From assembly GCA_021372515.1 (NCBI GenBank), contig JAJFUG010000029.1:1-64000 (forward strand): a stretch of 64,000 nt of DNA, read 5' to 3'. How positions within the stretch are numbered: the stretch's first letter is position 1; each line of letters begins with the position of its first letter. Origin of the DNA: a bacterium. GTDB lineage: Bacteria; Gemmatimonadota; Glassbacteria; GWA2-58-10. Below the pieces are notes generated by a model that was not told where the DNA came from, ran no database searches, and was given only the letters and a program-made list of their open reading frames with translations. Both the position numbers and the translations under genes were made by a program. Below are positions 16,938 through 26,353 of this stretch, piece after piece.

Positions 16938-19244
16938 ATGCACAGAGTGTTGAAAGCAGGGGCCTTTTTGACCGTTTTGATCTGTGTCGCCTGTTCCGCC
17001 GGCGGGAAGTCCTCCGGGCCGGACAACGGCTGCACCTTGGCAATCCCAGCCGGCACAGGGCCGCTTATAATCACCTGGGACCACTCCACCCGTCTGGCGC
17101 TGGACTGGTCGGCCCCCGGGACCCGCCCGGCGGCGCCGGAGGCCGCTGGCTGGACACACAAAGGCCGCGCCGTGGCCGCCCTCGCGCTGGCCGGCCGGGA
17201 TGGAGTCTGCACGGCCGACACGTTCTCCGCCCCAGGGCTGGAGCTGGTGCGCCAGGTCTGGCTTGCCCGCGACAGCGATGCGCTGGCGCTCCGCCTTACC
17301 CTGTGCAACACCGGGGCAGAGCCGCTTCGGTTGGAGGCACTCACGCCCCTGAGCTGCCGCGGCCCGGAGAGTTTCATTCTCGATGGCCGGGGGGCGCAGG
17401 ACTGGAGCCTGCTGGTCCAGAGGCGCCAGAAAAACGACATCCCCTCGGTTGAAAAGCCACGGCCGGGCCTGCACCTGGAGGCGGACCCGTTTTTCCTGCT
17501 GCGCGCCGACAGTGCCAGCGGGCCGGAGCTGCTCTGCGGCTTCATCACCCAACTCGGCTGCCTCTCCGAACTGGACCTGAGCTTCGGTGAAAGGGACGGC
17601 CGCCCCGCGCTCGACAGCCTGGCCGCCCGCTGCGAGTTTGGCGGCGTGGAACTGCCGCCGTTGGGCGAGCGCACGAGCCAGTGGGTGTACCTCCGGTCCG
17701 GCCCCGATCCGAACGGGTTGATGGCCGATTTCGCCGAGCGGATGGGGAGTTGTTACGGAGTGCCGCAGCCGCCCCGGCCCTCACCCACGGTGTTCTGCAG
17801 TTGGTACTACTACGGTCCTTTCTTCTCGGAGAAACACCTCGATGCCTCGCTGGCGCACCTGAAAAAGGACCGTATCCCGTTCGATGTCTATCTGATCGAC
17901 GACTGTTGGGAGCAGGCCTGGGGTGACTGGTATGCCAACGGCAGGTGGCCCGGCGGGATGCAGCAGGCGGCCGGCAGGATAAGCGCCCTGGGTTACCGTC
18001 CCGGCCTCTGGACCTGCCCGCTCCTGGCCGCGAAAGACTCCAGGCTGGCGGTGGAGCACCCCGACTGGATGCTGCGCCTGGAGGACGGCTCCCTCTTCAT
18101 TTTCCCGATGGACGAGCATGTAAACTTCGTCCTCGACCCGACCGCTCCCGGGGTGTGCGATTTCCTCGAACAGACCTACCGCCGCTTGAGCGTGGATTAC
18201 GGTTTCAGCTATCACAAGCTGGATTTCATGCGGGCGGTCCTGGCCGAGGGCGGCCTGCGTTTCCACGATCCGCGGTCGACCTGTCTGGAGGCCTACCGTC
18301 TGGCCCTGGAGGCCGTGCGGCGCGGCGCAGGAGCGGGGGCCTATATTTCGGTGTGCGGCGGACATTACGGCGCCTCGCTGGGGATAGCGGATTCCCAGCG
18401 CAGCGGCAGCGACCTGGTCGCGGACTGGGAGGACATCAGCCCCAAGTTCAAACAGAACCTCCTGCGCCTCTGGATGGGCCGTCTCTGGCACATCGACCCG
18501 GACGCGATGATGGTCCGGCGGAACGAGCACCGCAAAAAAGCCGGCGGCTACGAGAACCTGGCCCTGGGACGGTTCTCGGACGAGGAGAGCCGGACCATCG
18601 CCCTCAATCAGTATATCGTGGGCAACATGGTCTGTTTCTGCGAGGATTTCGATTCGCTGGACGAGGACCGCAAGGCCCTCTACCGGCATGTCATCCCCTC
18701 GATCAGCACCGCCGCCGTGGCCCTGGACCCGTTCGAGCCGACATGCCCCTCCCTGTTCCTTACACGGGTGACCCCCCGCTGCGGCGGCCTCCTGCCGTGG
18801 ATCACCCTGTCCGTGGTCAACTGGACCGACAGCACCCAAAGTGTCGAGGTTGCTCTGAGCGGGGAAGTCACCGGTTCTCTTGCAGGAACGCGATTCCTGG
18901 TTTCCGAGTTTTTCAGCCGGCGCGTGCTGGGAATCTATCAGTCAGGGCAGAGATGCGAACTCGGGGCGCTGGAGCCACACAGTTGCCGTCTGCTCCGGAT
19001 CGCCCCCTGGGACGGTGAAAGCCCCGTGCTGGCCGGGACCGACCTGCACTTCTCAGGCGGAGGGGTGGAGGTCGCGCAGTGGCGGACCGCGGGAGACAGC
19101 CTGGCCGAGGGACAGATAGAGACCCGCTGGAACTATCCCGTGCGGGTGACAGTGGCTTTCCCGGCGGACAACGCGGCGGGGTTCGCGGCGGAAACGGCGG
19201 TGCTGGAAGCGGGGCAGAAAGCGTTCAGCCTGCGCAGACAATAA
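16938..19244 (+). CDS. GH36-like alpha-galactosidase family protein, exported
   Basis: 768 aa. The N-terminus is a signal sequence with a Cys at residue 19 (CVAC), an imperfect lipobox, so a lipoprotein is possible. An N-terminal beta-sandwich (to about 280) precedes a TIM barrel carrying FCSWYYYGPFF, YLIDDCWEQAWGDW, RWPGGM, GLWTCP and HPDWM. The clan-D nucleophile is expected in YHKLDFM and the acid/base in SGSDLVADW. A C-terminal beta-domain completes it. The family hydrolyses alpha-galactosides, and related members act on other alpha-linked sugars. It follows the GH28 gene by 161 bp and would trim side chains of the polysaccharide handled by the locus. Confidence 0.85.
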   Translation: MHRVLKAGAFLTVLICVACSAGGKSSGPDNGCTLAIPAGTGPLIITWDHSTRLALDWSAPGTRPAAPEAAGWTHKGRAVAALALAGRDGVCTADTFSAPGLELVRQVWLARDSDALALRLTLCNTGAEPLRLEALTPLSCRGPESFILDGRGAQDWSLLVQRRQKNDIPSVEKPRPGLHLEADPFFLLRADSASGPELLCGFITQLGCLSELDLSFGERDGRPALDSLAARCEFGGVELPPLGERTSQWVYLRSGPDPNGLMADFAERMGSCYGVPQPPRPSPTVFCSWYYYGPFFSEKHLDASLAHLKKDRIPFDVYLIDDCWEQAWGDWYANGRWPGGMQQAAGRISALGYRPGLWTCPLLAAKDSRLAVEHPDWMLRLEDGSLFIFPMDEHVNFVLDPTAPGVCDFLEQTYRRLSVDYGFSYHKLDFMRAVLAEGGLRFHDPRSTCLEAYRLALEAVRRGAGAGAYISVCGGHYGASLGIADSQRSGSDLVADWEDISPKFKQNLLRLWMGRLWHIDPDAMMVRRNEHRKKAGGYENLALGRFSDEESRTIALNQYIVGNMVCFCEDFDSLDEDRKALYRHVIPSISTAAVALDPFEPTCPSLFLTRVTPRCGGLLPWITLSVVNWTDSTQSVEVALSGEVTGSLAGTRFLVSEFFSRRVLGIYQSGQRCELGALEPHSCRLLRIAPWDGESPVLAGTDLHFSGGGVEVAQWRTAGDSLAEGQIETRWNYPVRVTVAFPADNAAGFAAETAVLEAGQKAFSLRRQ

Positions 19245-19253
19245 CCGGCCTGG

Positions 19254-19277
19254 CATCCGCATGAGCGGATGATTGTT
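19254..19277 (+). terminator. Probable weak terminator after the GH36-like gene
   Basis: CATCCGC and GCGGATG (19254-19260 and 19265-19271) form a 7-bp stem with an ATGA loop, followed by ATTGTTT. It lies 10 bp after the stop codon and faces a convergent small gene. Confidence 0.5.
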
Positions 19278-19355
19278 TCGAGCGGCAATATCCTAATCGA
19301 TCGAACTTCCTTGCCAGCCGAGAGGGTGCAGCCGACTGCCAAAACACGGGACAGC

Positions 19356-19595
19356 TTAATAGCCTTTTCTTCTGAGCATGGCCAGCAGCGCAGCGATCCC
19401 GCCGGCCAGGGCCACTCCTTTCAACACCCGGAACAGGCTGACCAACCAGGCGATCCCGATCCCCAGGGCCGCCCACTGGACCCACCAGACATGCACACCC
19501 GTGATCATGTTGATCATCCAGTTGATGAACAGCAACAGCAGTAGAACAAAAGGCCCCTTGATCAAGAAATGGGCGGCCCGTATCGTCCTGAGCAT
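19356..19595 (-). CDS. Small 2TM-domain membrane protein
   Basis: 79 aa; AGGAAAGG is about 8 nt upstream of the ATG. Two hydrophobic helices (about 13-32 and 40-58) are joined by a short turn with GVHVWWVQW, then a Gly/Ala-rich third hydrophobic stretch and a basic tail RRKGY. The pattern resembles the 2TM domain family (tryptophan-rich turn, GIG in the second helix), whose function is unknown. It stands alone, convergent with the GH36-like gene. Confidence 0.6.
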   Translation of the reverse strand: MLRTIRAAHFLIKGPFVLLLLLFINWMINMITGVHVWWVQWAALGIGIAWLVSLFRVLKGVALAGGIAALLAMLRRKGY

Positions 19596-19937
19596 CGGCG
19601 TGACCTTTCCTGGTGAATGGCGGTTGTCTGATCCTTCCCTTCCGGTTTGTGAGCCGGGAATTCAACCTCTCCCGCTCAAACCGGAGGCATCGCTGTTGCT
19701 TTGTATGTCAAATCAGCCCCCACCGTCGGCTGGGACATTCAGACGCAGCCCAGGGGAAATGGATGCTCAACGCCTTTATTCACAATGAATTACAGATGAA
19801 AATCACAACTACAATGATCCTCTTCTCTTGTTATGACCATTAATAGTATGGAATGGTTCAAAATAATTGAGCCTCAGGCCCCCGCAGATTTGGAATCATT
19901 CTGTCGGTATAGTCTCCACTTCCCGGCGCGGCCAGTT
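19596..19937. other. Gap without a recognisable gene
   Basis: 342 bp between two minus-strand genes. It holds the ribosome site of the 2TM gene and an AT-richer patch near 19780-19880. No hairpin with a T-tract and no credible open frame were seen. Confidence 0.6.
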
Positions 19938-21353
19938 CTATTCCACTGGATACTTGTAGTTTTCCCCCTCTTTCATCCGCACCACTTTCCCATCCGGCCC
20001 GGTCTCGAACGTTAGCAGCTCGCCGTGCGCGCCCCAGCCGCCACCCTCCATGCGGAACGTGTTCCCGCCCTCTGGCCATAGAGTGTACAGCGTGGCCATG
20101 GGGTCGGCGTTCACGGGGTTGATCATAACCAGGCGGCCTTCGTGGACCAGGACCTGGCTGTCGCCGGTCCAGGCGCGGTACAGGCCGACAAACCTGTCCC
20201 AGGCCGGGTCGGGCTGCGTTTGGGTCTGCGGCGGACACGCCGCCTTGAGTATCGCCGGGGCCAGCCATTCGAACGCCCGGTCCACCACCACGGTGGTGGC
20301 GTCATCCGTGTTCTGCAGGACAATCACCCCGATCTTCTCCGCGGGACTGACCGCGAAATGTGACCTGTAGCCCGGGAGCCAGCCCCCGTGGAAAACAATG
20401 TCCCGCTCCTTGGTGTGTGAAATCCCGAAGCCCAGGCCCCAACCGGCCTGCCAGTCCGGATAGAGCCAGTGCACGCGCTGCATTTCCCTGAGCGTACTGG
20501 CTTTAAGGATTTCCCGCCCGCCAGTCTGGAGAAGGCGGAACTGCCAGGAAGCGAAACGGGCCAGGTCTTGGACAGCGGAGGAAAAGCTGCCGCAGGCGTT
20601 CATTCCTTTCAGCTCGACAAAAGGCATCACGGCCCGGGTCCCGTCCGGCATCCGTCTACCATAACCCTGGGCCAGGCGCTGCCTGGCCTGGCCGCTTATC
20701 GCCACGCTGGTGCTGGTCATGTTGAGAGGCGCCAGGATGTTGCGATCGATAAAATCGGCGTAGGGCAGGCCGGAGACCACGCTCACTATCTCGCCGGCCA
20801 GGGCGTAGCCCAGGTTGGAGTATTTCCACCTGGTCTGGCTGGGATAAGAGGTTTCCTGCCCTGGCAATGCGGTGATGATCTGCTCGATCTCCGGGAAATT
20901 AAAATCGTTCCAGGAGGGGAACGCCGCCTCCGAGGGAATGCCGCCGGTATGGGTCAGAAGGTGGCGGACAGTCACCGCCGGGGCGTCCGGCCAGCGGTTT
21001 TTCATCCTGAACCAGGGAAGGTACTTGACCACCGGATCGTCCAGCCGAAGCCGGCCCTCCTCCTGCAGGATCATGACCGCCACCGCGGTGAACATTTTCG
21101 ACTGCGAGGCGATGCGGTAGATGTCTCCCAGCGCGGCTGGCCTTTTCCTGTCCAGGTCGGCAAAGCCGAAGCTCCTGGCCCAGACCAGCTCCTGGTCATA
21201 GACCACGGCGATATTCAGGGCCGGCTGGTTGTCGTAGGCGAGCCGGGTTTCAATCCAGGCCTCCAGGAGGTGGATATTGGAGGCCACGGCGGGGTCCTCG
21301 GCAAAGGAGGCGCCCAGAAAGCAGGCTCCGGATGAGCATTGGGACATTGACAT
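19938..21353 (-). CDS. Class C beta-lactamase-like serine hydrolase
   Basis: 471 aa. The serine-hydrolase motifs are in order: SQSK (SxxK nucleophile), YSN in WKYSNLGYALAGE (YxN), and HGG in VFHGGWLPGYR in place of KTG. After the catalytic domain (about 30-360) comes a beta-rich tail of about 100 residues like the lipocalin-type end of EstB/PBP4-related proteins. No clear signal peptide is visible, although the start contains two Cys and a short hydrophobic stretch. The family includes esterases, D-aminopeptidases and transesterases; the HGG box makes an esterase or peptidase likelier than a true beta-lactamase. No functional link with neighbours is evident. Confidence 0.85.
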   Translation of the reverse strand: MSMSQCSSGACFLGASFAEDPAVASNIHLLEAWIETRLAYDNQPALNIAVVYDQELVWARSFGFADLDRKRPAALGDIYRIASQSKMFTAVAVMILQEEGRLRLDDPVVKYLPWFRMKNRWPDAPAVTVRHLLTHTGGIPSEAAFPSWNDFNFPEIEQIITALPGQETSYPSQTRWKYSNLGYALAGEIVSVVSGLPYADFIDRNILAPLNMTSTSVAISGQARQRLAQGYGRRMPDGTRAVMPFVELKGMNACGSFSSAVQDLARFASWQFRLLQTGGREILKASTLREMQRVHWLYPDWQAGWGLGFGISHTKERDIVFHGGWLPGYRSHFAVSPAEKIGVIVLQNTDDATTVVVDRAFEWLAPAILKAACPPQTQTQPDPAWDRFVGLYRAWTGDSQVLVHEGRLVMINPVNADPMATLYTLWPEGGNTFRMEGGGWGAHGELLTFETGPDGKVVRMKEGENYKYPVE

Positions 21354-21635
21354 GAGAGAGACCTCTGATTTAATGGACCGTAGCGTTCCAACTGCTTTGC
21401 AGCTTGATTATTGAGTGGAATACTACAATAACGGACGCTACCAAGAAACTCTCGACAAAAGTTATCACCCGCGGAAAAGAAGAACAGATAAATCAGGGAC
21501 TTTGAACAAAATATGTCTCACAATTTTGAACGTCAACTGTCCAAGATGCTCTGACGAGGTGCAAGCGGATCGAACTGCCACGAGAGCGAGAAAGACTTTC
21601 ATCATCCGTGAGGGCGGCAAAACCCCGAGCAAACA

Positions 21636-21663
21636 AAAAGGGCCTGCGATCTGTCGCAAACCT
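21636..21663 (-). terminator. Terminator downstream of the tRNA remnant
   Basis: Read on the minus strand, GGTTTGCGA and TCGCAGGCC form a 9-bp stem with two G-T pairs and a 4-nt loop, followed by CTTTTTG. The same kind of stem follows the tRNA-like sequence at 47.5 kb. Confidence 0.7.
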
Positions 21664-21674
21664 TTGTCATGCAA

Positions 21675-21724
21675 TGGTGGGCGCTACCGGGCCCGAACCA
21701 GCGCCCACCTGCTTGTAAGGCAGG
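21675..21724 (-). pseudogene. tRNA-Val(UAC) 3'-half remnant
   Basis: On the minus strand: anticodon stem-loop CCTGC-CTTACAA-GCAGG (anticodon TAC), a 5-nt variable loop, a T arm with loop TTCGGGC (the usual A58 missing), then AGCGCCCACCA. No acceptor 5' strand or D arm is present. It sits at the left edge of the glycan island, as expected for a residue of integration at a tRNA 3' end or of a rearranged tRNA gene. Confidence 0.6.
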
Positions 21725-21845
21725 GAGGATACACTTACCTCCATTTACATTTACCACCTAACACTACTATTTTACAGCGAGTTATCAATAGACAACTTCC
21801 CTTGACTTACACCTATATCCCTCTTATTATTGCTCATATGCTGGT

Positions 21846-22441
21846 TATTGTTCTGTAGAGCCTGAGATGGGTTGTACCAGGGAGAGTAGGGGCTTAGCGC
21901 AGTTCGTTACTGACAGACGCGGTGGAAGCTTTTCCGGGCACAAGACAAATGAAACCACTGGAGGAGGAGAACCGCAGTCTGCGCCGGGAGTTGGAGGATG
22001 GCCGCAAGGAGCGGGACATCTCAAAAGCCCCGGCCATCGTCTCAAAGAACTGTTAGATTCTTGACATACGCCTGGAGCAAGCGTCCGCCGAGCCGGAAGG
22101 TTCTGGAGCGACAGAGGCAGTCGGTTTTCGAGGTCCATAAGGGACGAGCGGGCAGTCCGAAGAGCGCTGTTGAGCTCCAGGATCGTGGGGCCGGTTGGTG
22201 AGCTGTCGGCGTGTAGCGGTACGGATGCGCGGATGGATGACTGCTGGGACAATGCGGTGGACGAGTCGTTCTTTGGCGGCTTCAAGACAGAACTCGTCTG
22301 TCAGCACAACCGACTGACACGAGCCAGGCTGAGAGAGAATCTTTGAATTCGTCGAGTCCTATTAAACAGCCTTAGAGGGCACTCGACACTCGGGGATATA
22401 AAACCCCGGCCGAATACGAGCGGTTGACAAACGCCGCTTAA
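21846..22441 (+). mobile_element. Decayed IS3-family element, left copy
   Basis: Conceptual translation in shifting frames gives OrfA C-terminal coiled-coil sequence (EEENRSLRREL), OrfB N-terminal sequence (SKRPPSRKVLERQ), then the OrfB C-terminus (MDDCWDNAVDESFFGGFKTE and TPAEYERLTNAA before a stop at 22441). The middle of OrfB, including the first two catalytic Asp of the DDE core, is missing. Stops and frameshifts interrupt the rest. It is about 95 percent identical by eye to the inverted copy at 32.4-32.9 kb and carries the same internal deletion. Confidence 0.8.
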
Positions 22442-22542
22442 GCCAGGGTCCATTTTTTCGGGGAAATATCACTTCAAATCTAACAAGCACAAGGGTTTGG
22501 CCGTTTTGTTTATGTTTTAACCGAACACTACCGAGGGTAATA

Positions 22543-24468
22543 ATGTCGTGTAGGCATTATGGCAATACCATCGTTTTTATGGCAATTATAATACTTGCAT
22601 TATCATTGTACATTACAAATATAAGTCCGAATATTTTAAGCAGTGATGAGTACCGGGGTGTTGGCAGATATCTCACAACCACTGTTTTTAATCTGGTTCC
22701 AGATAAATTTTCGGCTGTTGGCCTATGGGATTGGTTCAGGGAAAACAATCAAATTTATTATTCGTCCGAACACGGTGTGAGCCTGGGCATTGCTTATTCG
22801 CTTTTTTACCGTATCCTCGGTTTCTTAGGTGTTCCAATTACCAAATGGATTTTCCACCTGTTTAGTGGTGTTTTTTCCGCAATAACCGCCTTCTTGTTTT
22901 ACCGGCTTCTTATAAAGGAAGGATTCAACCTCAGACAATCCCTCTTTGGGGCCTTAATGCTTATCTTGGCGCCGATCTATTTCCATGCGTCAAGAATAGC
23001 AGTTGGTATAATCATAACCAACAATGTGTTTGACCAGGTTATCGGCCTGCTGATCCTTACTAATTTCATCAGCAATAAAGAAAGCCTTAGAAAGTACCAA
23101 TGGATTCTGGGGCTATTTTTTACTCATGTAGTTTTGTCGGAAAATCTGTTTTTTCTTACGATTACAGTCCTGTTAACCTCTTTTATCTTGAGAGATTCCG
23201 CTTCGCTCAAACTTTTGGCTTCTGCTAAAGGAAGAGAAACTCTATTTGAAAGCAATATCAAGCCATTGTTGTCGTGGCGAATTTGGGGATTGCCCTTGGC
23301 TGTTTTTATCCATATGGCGATCTTTACTGCTCTCACCTATCTAAACATGAATGGAATTAAATATTTAGCTGATGGTTATGAAACCGGATTCTATTACACC
23401 CCTATAATCGCCGCTTTAAGGCATAATTCAGCGCTGCAATTTGGATTTGATATCAACAAGCAGTATATCAATTTGACCATGTTGATGGGAGAGTGGTTCT
23501 TTATCTTTTTCCCTATAGTTCTAATAGCCTCGTTCTATCTATCGATGAAAAAGCGCATTGAAAGTATGCCCTGGTCTTTTGCGTTAATGGCGGGATCGGG
23601 TTACATCTGCTTGTGGTACTTTTTTTCTGACAACGTTAGCGGTTCTTATGCATTAGCAGCACATTACCAGATCATGTTATTGCTCCCGATGCTGATAATG
23701 TCTTTGCACTTAATAAGATATGTGGAGTCGGCGGCTGGAAACAGCTTGATATTCTCAACGGCAATTTATGCGATTATTATCAGCTCGACAATCTTGACCG
23801 ATTCGGTTGTTGTCTATAATAAGGGCCGGTTGTTATTTTCGTATTTCGACAATAAAAACTTTAAGTTTTTAAATACGCAAGCCTTTGTCGGAGCCGTTAC
23901 GGTTAATAACGGCAGCAAAGCCTCAGGGTTTATTTTGAGGCAACTATTCGAGTACGCCAGGTTGAATCCCTCGATAAGAAAAGTCAATATTGTATATAAT
24001 AAGGTTGATGATTTAGGATCGATTAATATAGGCGCCAGAATCTATGCTAATCTTTATTTCTTAGAGAGTGGCTTCAAATGGAAATACGGGCTGATAAAAA
24101 GCGAACAGGCAACATTATCGAGCGGCCTGCAATATGTTCCAGAAATGAATAGCCTTGTTTATAAACATCAATCCATTCCTCTTGCGGATGAGGCCGACTA
24201 CTCCGAGTTGATAGTCGATTTCAGCGATAGCCCACCCTTGGCAATGAATATAGCCGACAGTCGCGGTTATTATGTGTATAAAATTATCTCCTGCGATGGA
24301 AAATTGAAAAGCATAATCCATGCAGGTCCTCCTGACAAACTGGTTGGAATATCAGGAACAGCGATCCCTCCCGGGAGTTATTACATTAAAGATTTGGATA
24401 AATCTTACAACACAACTTATAACAAATTGGAAGACTATTACTTAAGAGTATTTGTGCAACATCAATAA
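22543..24468 (+). CDS. GT-C-like polytopic membrane protein (ArnT/PMT-type glycosyltransferase candidate)
   Basis: 641 aa with about ten hydrophobic helices between residues 10 and 430 and a soluble C-terminal part of roughly 200 residues. GAGG precedes the ATG. The first helix is followed by NISPNILSSDEYRG, placing acidic residues in the first external loop as in GT-C enzymes, which take sugars from polyprenyl-phosphate donors. No sharper family signature is seen, so O-antigen-processing or other GT-C subfamilies remain possible. A GT2 of the dolichyl-phosphate-sugar synthase type at 29364-30098 could supply its donor. First gene of the AT-rich island; 258 bp separate it from hddA. Confidence 0.6.
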   Translation: MSCRHYGNTIVFMAIIILALSLYITNISPNILSSDEYRGVGRYLTTTVFNLVPDKFSAVGLWDWFRENNQIYYSSEHGVSLGIAYSLFYRILGFLGVPITKWIFHLFSGVFSAITAFLFYRLLIKEGFNLRQSLFGALMLILAPIYFHASRIAVGIIITNNVFDQVIGLLILTNFISNKESLRKYQWILGLFFTHVVLSENLFFLTITVLLTSFILRDSASLKLLASAKGRETLFESNIKPLLSWRIWGLPLAVFIHMAIFTALTYLNMNGIKYLADGYETGFYYTPIIAALRHNSALQFGFDINKQYINLTMLMGEWFFIFFPIVLIASFYLSMKKRIESMPWSFALMAGSGYICLWYFFSDNVSGSYALAAHYQIMLLLPMLIMSLHLIRYVESAAGNSLIFSTAIYAIIISSTILTDSVVVYNKGRLLFSYFDNKNFKFLNTQAFVGAVTVNNGSKASGFILRQLFEYARLNPSIRKVNIVYNKVDDLGSINIGARIYANLYFLESGFKWKYGLIKSEQATLSSGLQYVPEMNSLVYKHQSIPLADEADYSELIVDFSDSPPLAMNIADSRGYYVYKIISCDGKLKSIIHAGPPDKLVGISGTAIPPGSYYIKDLDKSYNTTYNKLEDYYLRVFVQHQ

Positions 24469-24642
24469 AAAGAGCGATACGGCATGCCGCCTGTGACAGC
24501 GATTTATAAGTGCGGCGGTGAGTGGTCGAAAATGCGGCCCCGTGGAAGGATTATTCTGGAGCATATGCGTGGTCAATCCTTTCCCCACATGTTCCGTTGC
24601 TTGATTTGACCCCTTTGAATGTGAGCGGAGTATGAATACTGC

Positions 24643-24686
24643 TTATCTTGATTCCCACTATTATGGGCAAAACCATAACAAGATAA
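24643..24686 (+). promoter_or_regulatory. Nested hairpin in the leader of hddA
   Basis: TTATCTTG (24643-24650) pairs with CAAGATAA (24679-24686), and inside it TTATGG (24661-24666) pairs with CCATAA (24673-24678), with a 10-nt bulge on the left. It ends 40 nt before the ATG of hddA. It may be an mRNA leader structure; no known riboswitch is recognised. Confidence 0.4.
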
Positions 24687-24726
24687 AATTTGCGGTTTGA
24701 TATTTGTATCACCTAAAGGAGATAAA

Positions 24727-25716
24727 ATGATTATCGCACGCGCTCCATTGCGTATAACATTAGGAGGAGGCGGGACCGACCTTCCTTCCTACTACAGTAG
24801 ATTCGGAGGAGTTGTTATAGCGGCCGCTATAAATAAGTATGTCTATATTTGTCTTAACAGATCAAGTACAGACACTTCAATAAAAATTAAATATTCGGAA
24901 TCTGAATCCGTATTGAATTTAGAATCAATAAAGCATCCCTTTTTTAAAGAGGCGCTCGATCTTTTCCAAATTAGAGACAATATAGAAATAGCCTCTTTGG
25001 CAGACATTCAATCCGGCACCGGGATGGGTTCTTCAGGTTCATTTCTTGTGGCCTTGGTGTCAGCACTTGCCGCATACAAGAAACAGAATCTTTCTGCTGC
25101 AGAGGTGGCGGAAATGGCTTTCGAAATAGAAGCAGTCCGCCTTGGTATGCCGGTTGGAAAGCAAGATCCATATATTGCCGCTCTCGGAGGCATCAGCTTG
25201 ATAAATGTTTCAACCCAGGGTAAGGTGAAAGCCAGCAGGCTGAAGTTGGGTAACAAATTTTTCGAGGAACTGAGAAATAGCATGCTATTGTTTTATACCG
25301 GACTCAGGCGCAGAAGCCGAGACATTCTTCTCGACCAGAAAGAAAAAACAGAGAATGCCGATAATCGCATGTTGGATAATCTGCATCGTGTGAAAGAGCT
25401 TGGGGAGCAAATGAAACAAGCTTTATTCTCTGAAGACATCGAAACTGTCGGCAGATTGATGGACGAGCATTGGAAGAACAAAAGAGCCAGGACTGGAGCT
25501 ATCACCAATCCGGAGATTGACAAGTGGTACGCAACAGCGATGGCCAAGGGAGCGCTTGGTGGCAAAATCCTTGGAGCGGGTGGCGGCGGTTTTCTGATGC
25601 TAATCTGTAACGATCTGCAAACAAGGAAGAGAGTTACAGATGCTATGCTCGAAGAAGGATTGCATGGAGTCGATTATGAAATCGAAACAGAGGGAGTCAA
25701 GCTCCTGACATTTTGA
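24727..25716 (+). CDS. hddA: D-glycero-alpha-D-manno-heptose-7-phosphate kinase (GHMP kinase)
   Basis: 329 aa from the ATG behind AAAGGAG; an upstream in-frame TTG has no ribosome site. The GHMP fold is clear: RAPLRITLGGGGTDLPSYY at the N-terminus, the ATP-binding motif SGTGMGSSGSF near residue 105, GKQDPYIAALGG, and a C-terminal GAGGGGFLML. These are typical of HddA, which phosphorylates C1 of D-glycero-D-manno-heptose 7-phosphate in the cytoplasm. It starts a run with gmhA, gmhB and hddC, the complete route to GDP-D-glycero-alpha-D-manno-heptose. Confidence 0.88.
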   Translation: MIIARAPLRITLGGGGTDLPSYYSRFGGVVIAAAINKYVYICLNRSSTDTSIKIKYSESESVLNLESIKHPFFKEALDLFQIRDNIEIASLADIQSGTGMGSSGSFLVALVSALAAYKKQNLSAAEVAEMAFEIEAVRLGMPVGKQDPYIAALGGISLINVSTQGKVKASRLKLGNKFFEELRNSMLLFYTGLRRRSRDILLDQKEKTENADNRMLDNLHRVKELGEQMKQALFSEDIETVGRLMDEHWKNKRARTGAITNPEIDKWYATAMAKGALGGKILGAGGGGFLMLICNDLQTRKRVTDAMLEEGLHGVDYEIETEGVKLLTF

Positions 25717-25729
25717 GAAGAGGATGGCT

Positions 25730-26353
25730 ATGCAGAAAACATATATAGAGAATTATCTTTCTAAAGCGCAACAGTTGCTCGGTGATATTCAACCAGGCAC
25801 TCTGGTTCGCATGGCCGAAATCGTTGCGCATGCCTGGCGCCAGAACAACACGGTGTTCATCATAGGCAACGGTGGATCGGCATCGACTGCGACACATCTG
25901 GCGTGTGATCTGAGCAAATGTACGATCTGTGGAGAAACCAGGCGGCTCAAAGCGATGAGCCTTGTGGATAATATCCCGTTGACCAGCGCCTGGACCAATG
26001 ATAATGGCTTCGCCTCAGTATTCGAAGAACAATTGAAGAACTGGATGGATGATGGAGATGTTCTTATTGCTTTTTCGGTACACGGTGGAAGTGGACAGGG
26101 TGAAGCTGGCGAATGGTCACAAAATATTCCCAGGGCGGTGAATTATACGAAATCTCGCAAAGGTAGAGTGTTGGGATTCAGTGGATTCGGTGGAGGATAT
26201 CTTGCCATCGCCGCGGATGAATGTGTTGTTATCAATATTGATTCTGAACCTCTCGGAACACCTCTTGTTGAATCGCTTCATTCACTGCTGGCACATCTTC
26301 TTACCCAGTGCGTGCGGCAAGAGATAGCCCGCAACATGGAAGCTCCGGCATGA
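25730..26353 (+). CDS. gmhA: Sedoheptulose-7-phosphate isomerase (SIS domain)
   Basis: 207 aa from the second ATG, which lies 6 nt after AGAAGAGG; an ATG six bases earlier directly touches that site and is less likely. The SIS domain shows IGNGGSASTATHLACDL (phosphosugar loop), AWTNDNGF and IAFSVHGGSGQGEAGEW. GmhA converts sedoheptulose 7-phosphate to D-glycero-D-manno-heptose 7-phosphate, the first step of ADP- and GDP-heptose synthesis. It follows hddA by 13 bp and overlaps gmhB by ATGA. The adjacent transaldolase could feed its substrate. Confidence 0.88.
   Translation: MQKTYIENYLSKAQQLLGDIQPGTLVRMAEIVAHAWRQNNTVFIIGNGGSASTATHLACDLSKCTICGETRRLKAMSLVDNIPLTSAWTNDNGFASVFEEQLKNWMDDGDVLIAFSVHGGSGQGEAGEWSQNIPRAVNYTKSRKGRVLGFSGFGGGYLAIAADECVVINIDSEPLGTPLVESLHSLLAHLLTQCVRQEIARNMEAPA

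Larger units (their letters stand above)
21354..21845. other. Gene-free, AT-richer junction before the island
   Basis: It holds a decayed tRNA 3' half with its terminator (annotated separately). The rest, 21415-21635 and 21725-21845, shows no gene I can support. Composition already shifts toward A+T, consistent with an old integration junction. Confidence 0.6.

Noticed and set aside
21415-21858. Open frame of about 147 codons left of the island
   Set aside because: It reads across the antisense of the tRNA remnant and its terminator, has no ribosome site and resembles nothing.
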